A stretch of DNA of 5,239 bases from an uncultured Lachnospiraceae bacterium (lineage in GTDB: Bacteria > Bacillota > Clostridia > Lachnospirales > Lachnospiraceae). The translations under genes and the position numbers were made by a program. Below the pieces are notes generated by a model. The model was given only the letters and a program-made list of their open reading frames with translations. It searched no databases and was not told the DNA's origin. Positions 5,132-5,239 of the stretch are shown here, one piece after another (position 1 is the stretch's first letter; the number at the start of each line of letters is the position of its first letter). The stretch lies in the NCBI GenBank assembly GCA_947653315.1, contig CANTGP010000242.1, positions 1 to 5,239 of the forward strand, written 5' to 3'.

Positions 5132-5239
5132 ATGGAGGTGGTAACAGTTTGGCCTGAATGTTGTGTTGGGGCGGACGCCCGTGTGTGGGTTTTTTTAGTG
5201 GCCGTCAGCAGCGCAACTGCCTGTCCCGGTTTTCCGTGC
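5132..5239 (+). other. Unassigned GC-richer stretch at right edge with terminator-like hairpin and open frame
   Basis: Base composition changes sharply here from AT-rich to GC-rich. From ATG 5132 a frame stays open to the window end (36 codons, Cys- and Val-rich, no recognised similarity). GGAGG at 5134-5138 lies inside that frame, so it would serve a later start, none of which is well placed. A - strand frame of about 50 codons entering from the right is also open to about 5086. GGGC-GGAC-GCCC (5169-5180) or CCC-GTGTGT-GGG (5178-5189), followed by seven T (5190-5196), could be an attenuator or a small-RNA terminator. I cannot decide whether this is coding or RNA. Confidence 0.25.

Noticed and set aside
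1..5239. CRISPR arrays, tRNA or rRNA genes
   Set aside because: I saw no regularly spaced repeats, no cloverleaf with a T-loop signature and no rRNA-like conserved segments on either strand.

Overview
The window looks like a chromosomal segment from an endospore-forming, anaerobic Firmicute, most likely a Lachnospiraceae/Clostridia relative. The reasons are an alpha/beta-type small acid-soluble spore protein (SASP) at the left edge, a SleB-type cortex hydrolase domain, a membrane-anchored GH25 muramidase, strong AGGAGG-like ribosome sites, AT-rich intergenic regions and moderately GC-rich genes. This placement is inferred from gene content; no marker RNA is present.

Layout, left to right: the 3' end of a SASP gene (+, 3-197); a long hairpin at 227-260; a 218-residue helical protein of unknown function (-, 288-944); a divergent intergenic region with a near-consensus sigma-A promoter (1069-1096) abutting an 18-bp dyad (1050-1067); a GH25 muramidase with an N-terminal membrane anchor (+, 1246-2652); a protein with two AP2-like DNA-binding domains around a degenerate HNH-like core (-, 2624-3445), overlapping the muramidase tail to tail by 29 bp; a second divergent region where back-to-back promoters are interwoven with three copies of TTTTAGA/TCTAAAA (3553-3585); a membrane-anchored SleB-like hydrolase (+, 3713-4339); a stem-loop (4341-4380); and a multi-spanning membrane protein resembling a degenerate CPBP-family protease (-, 4378-5028). 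The last ~110 bases are a GC-richer stretch that I could not assign.

The six genes alternate strictly in strand, so each is probably its own transcription unit. Two encode peptidoglycan hydrolases that would act outside the membrane (GH25 glycosidase and SleB-like lytic enzyme). Between them lies the putative DNA-binding AP2 protein, whose promoter shares a control region with the SleB-like gene. The most interesting structures are that AP2/HNH-derived protein with its likely autoregulatory operator, and a long intrinsic terminator for the muramidase gene that lies wholly antisense inside the AP2 gene's coding sequence.
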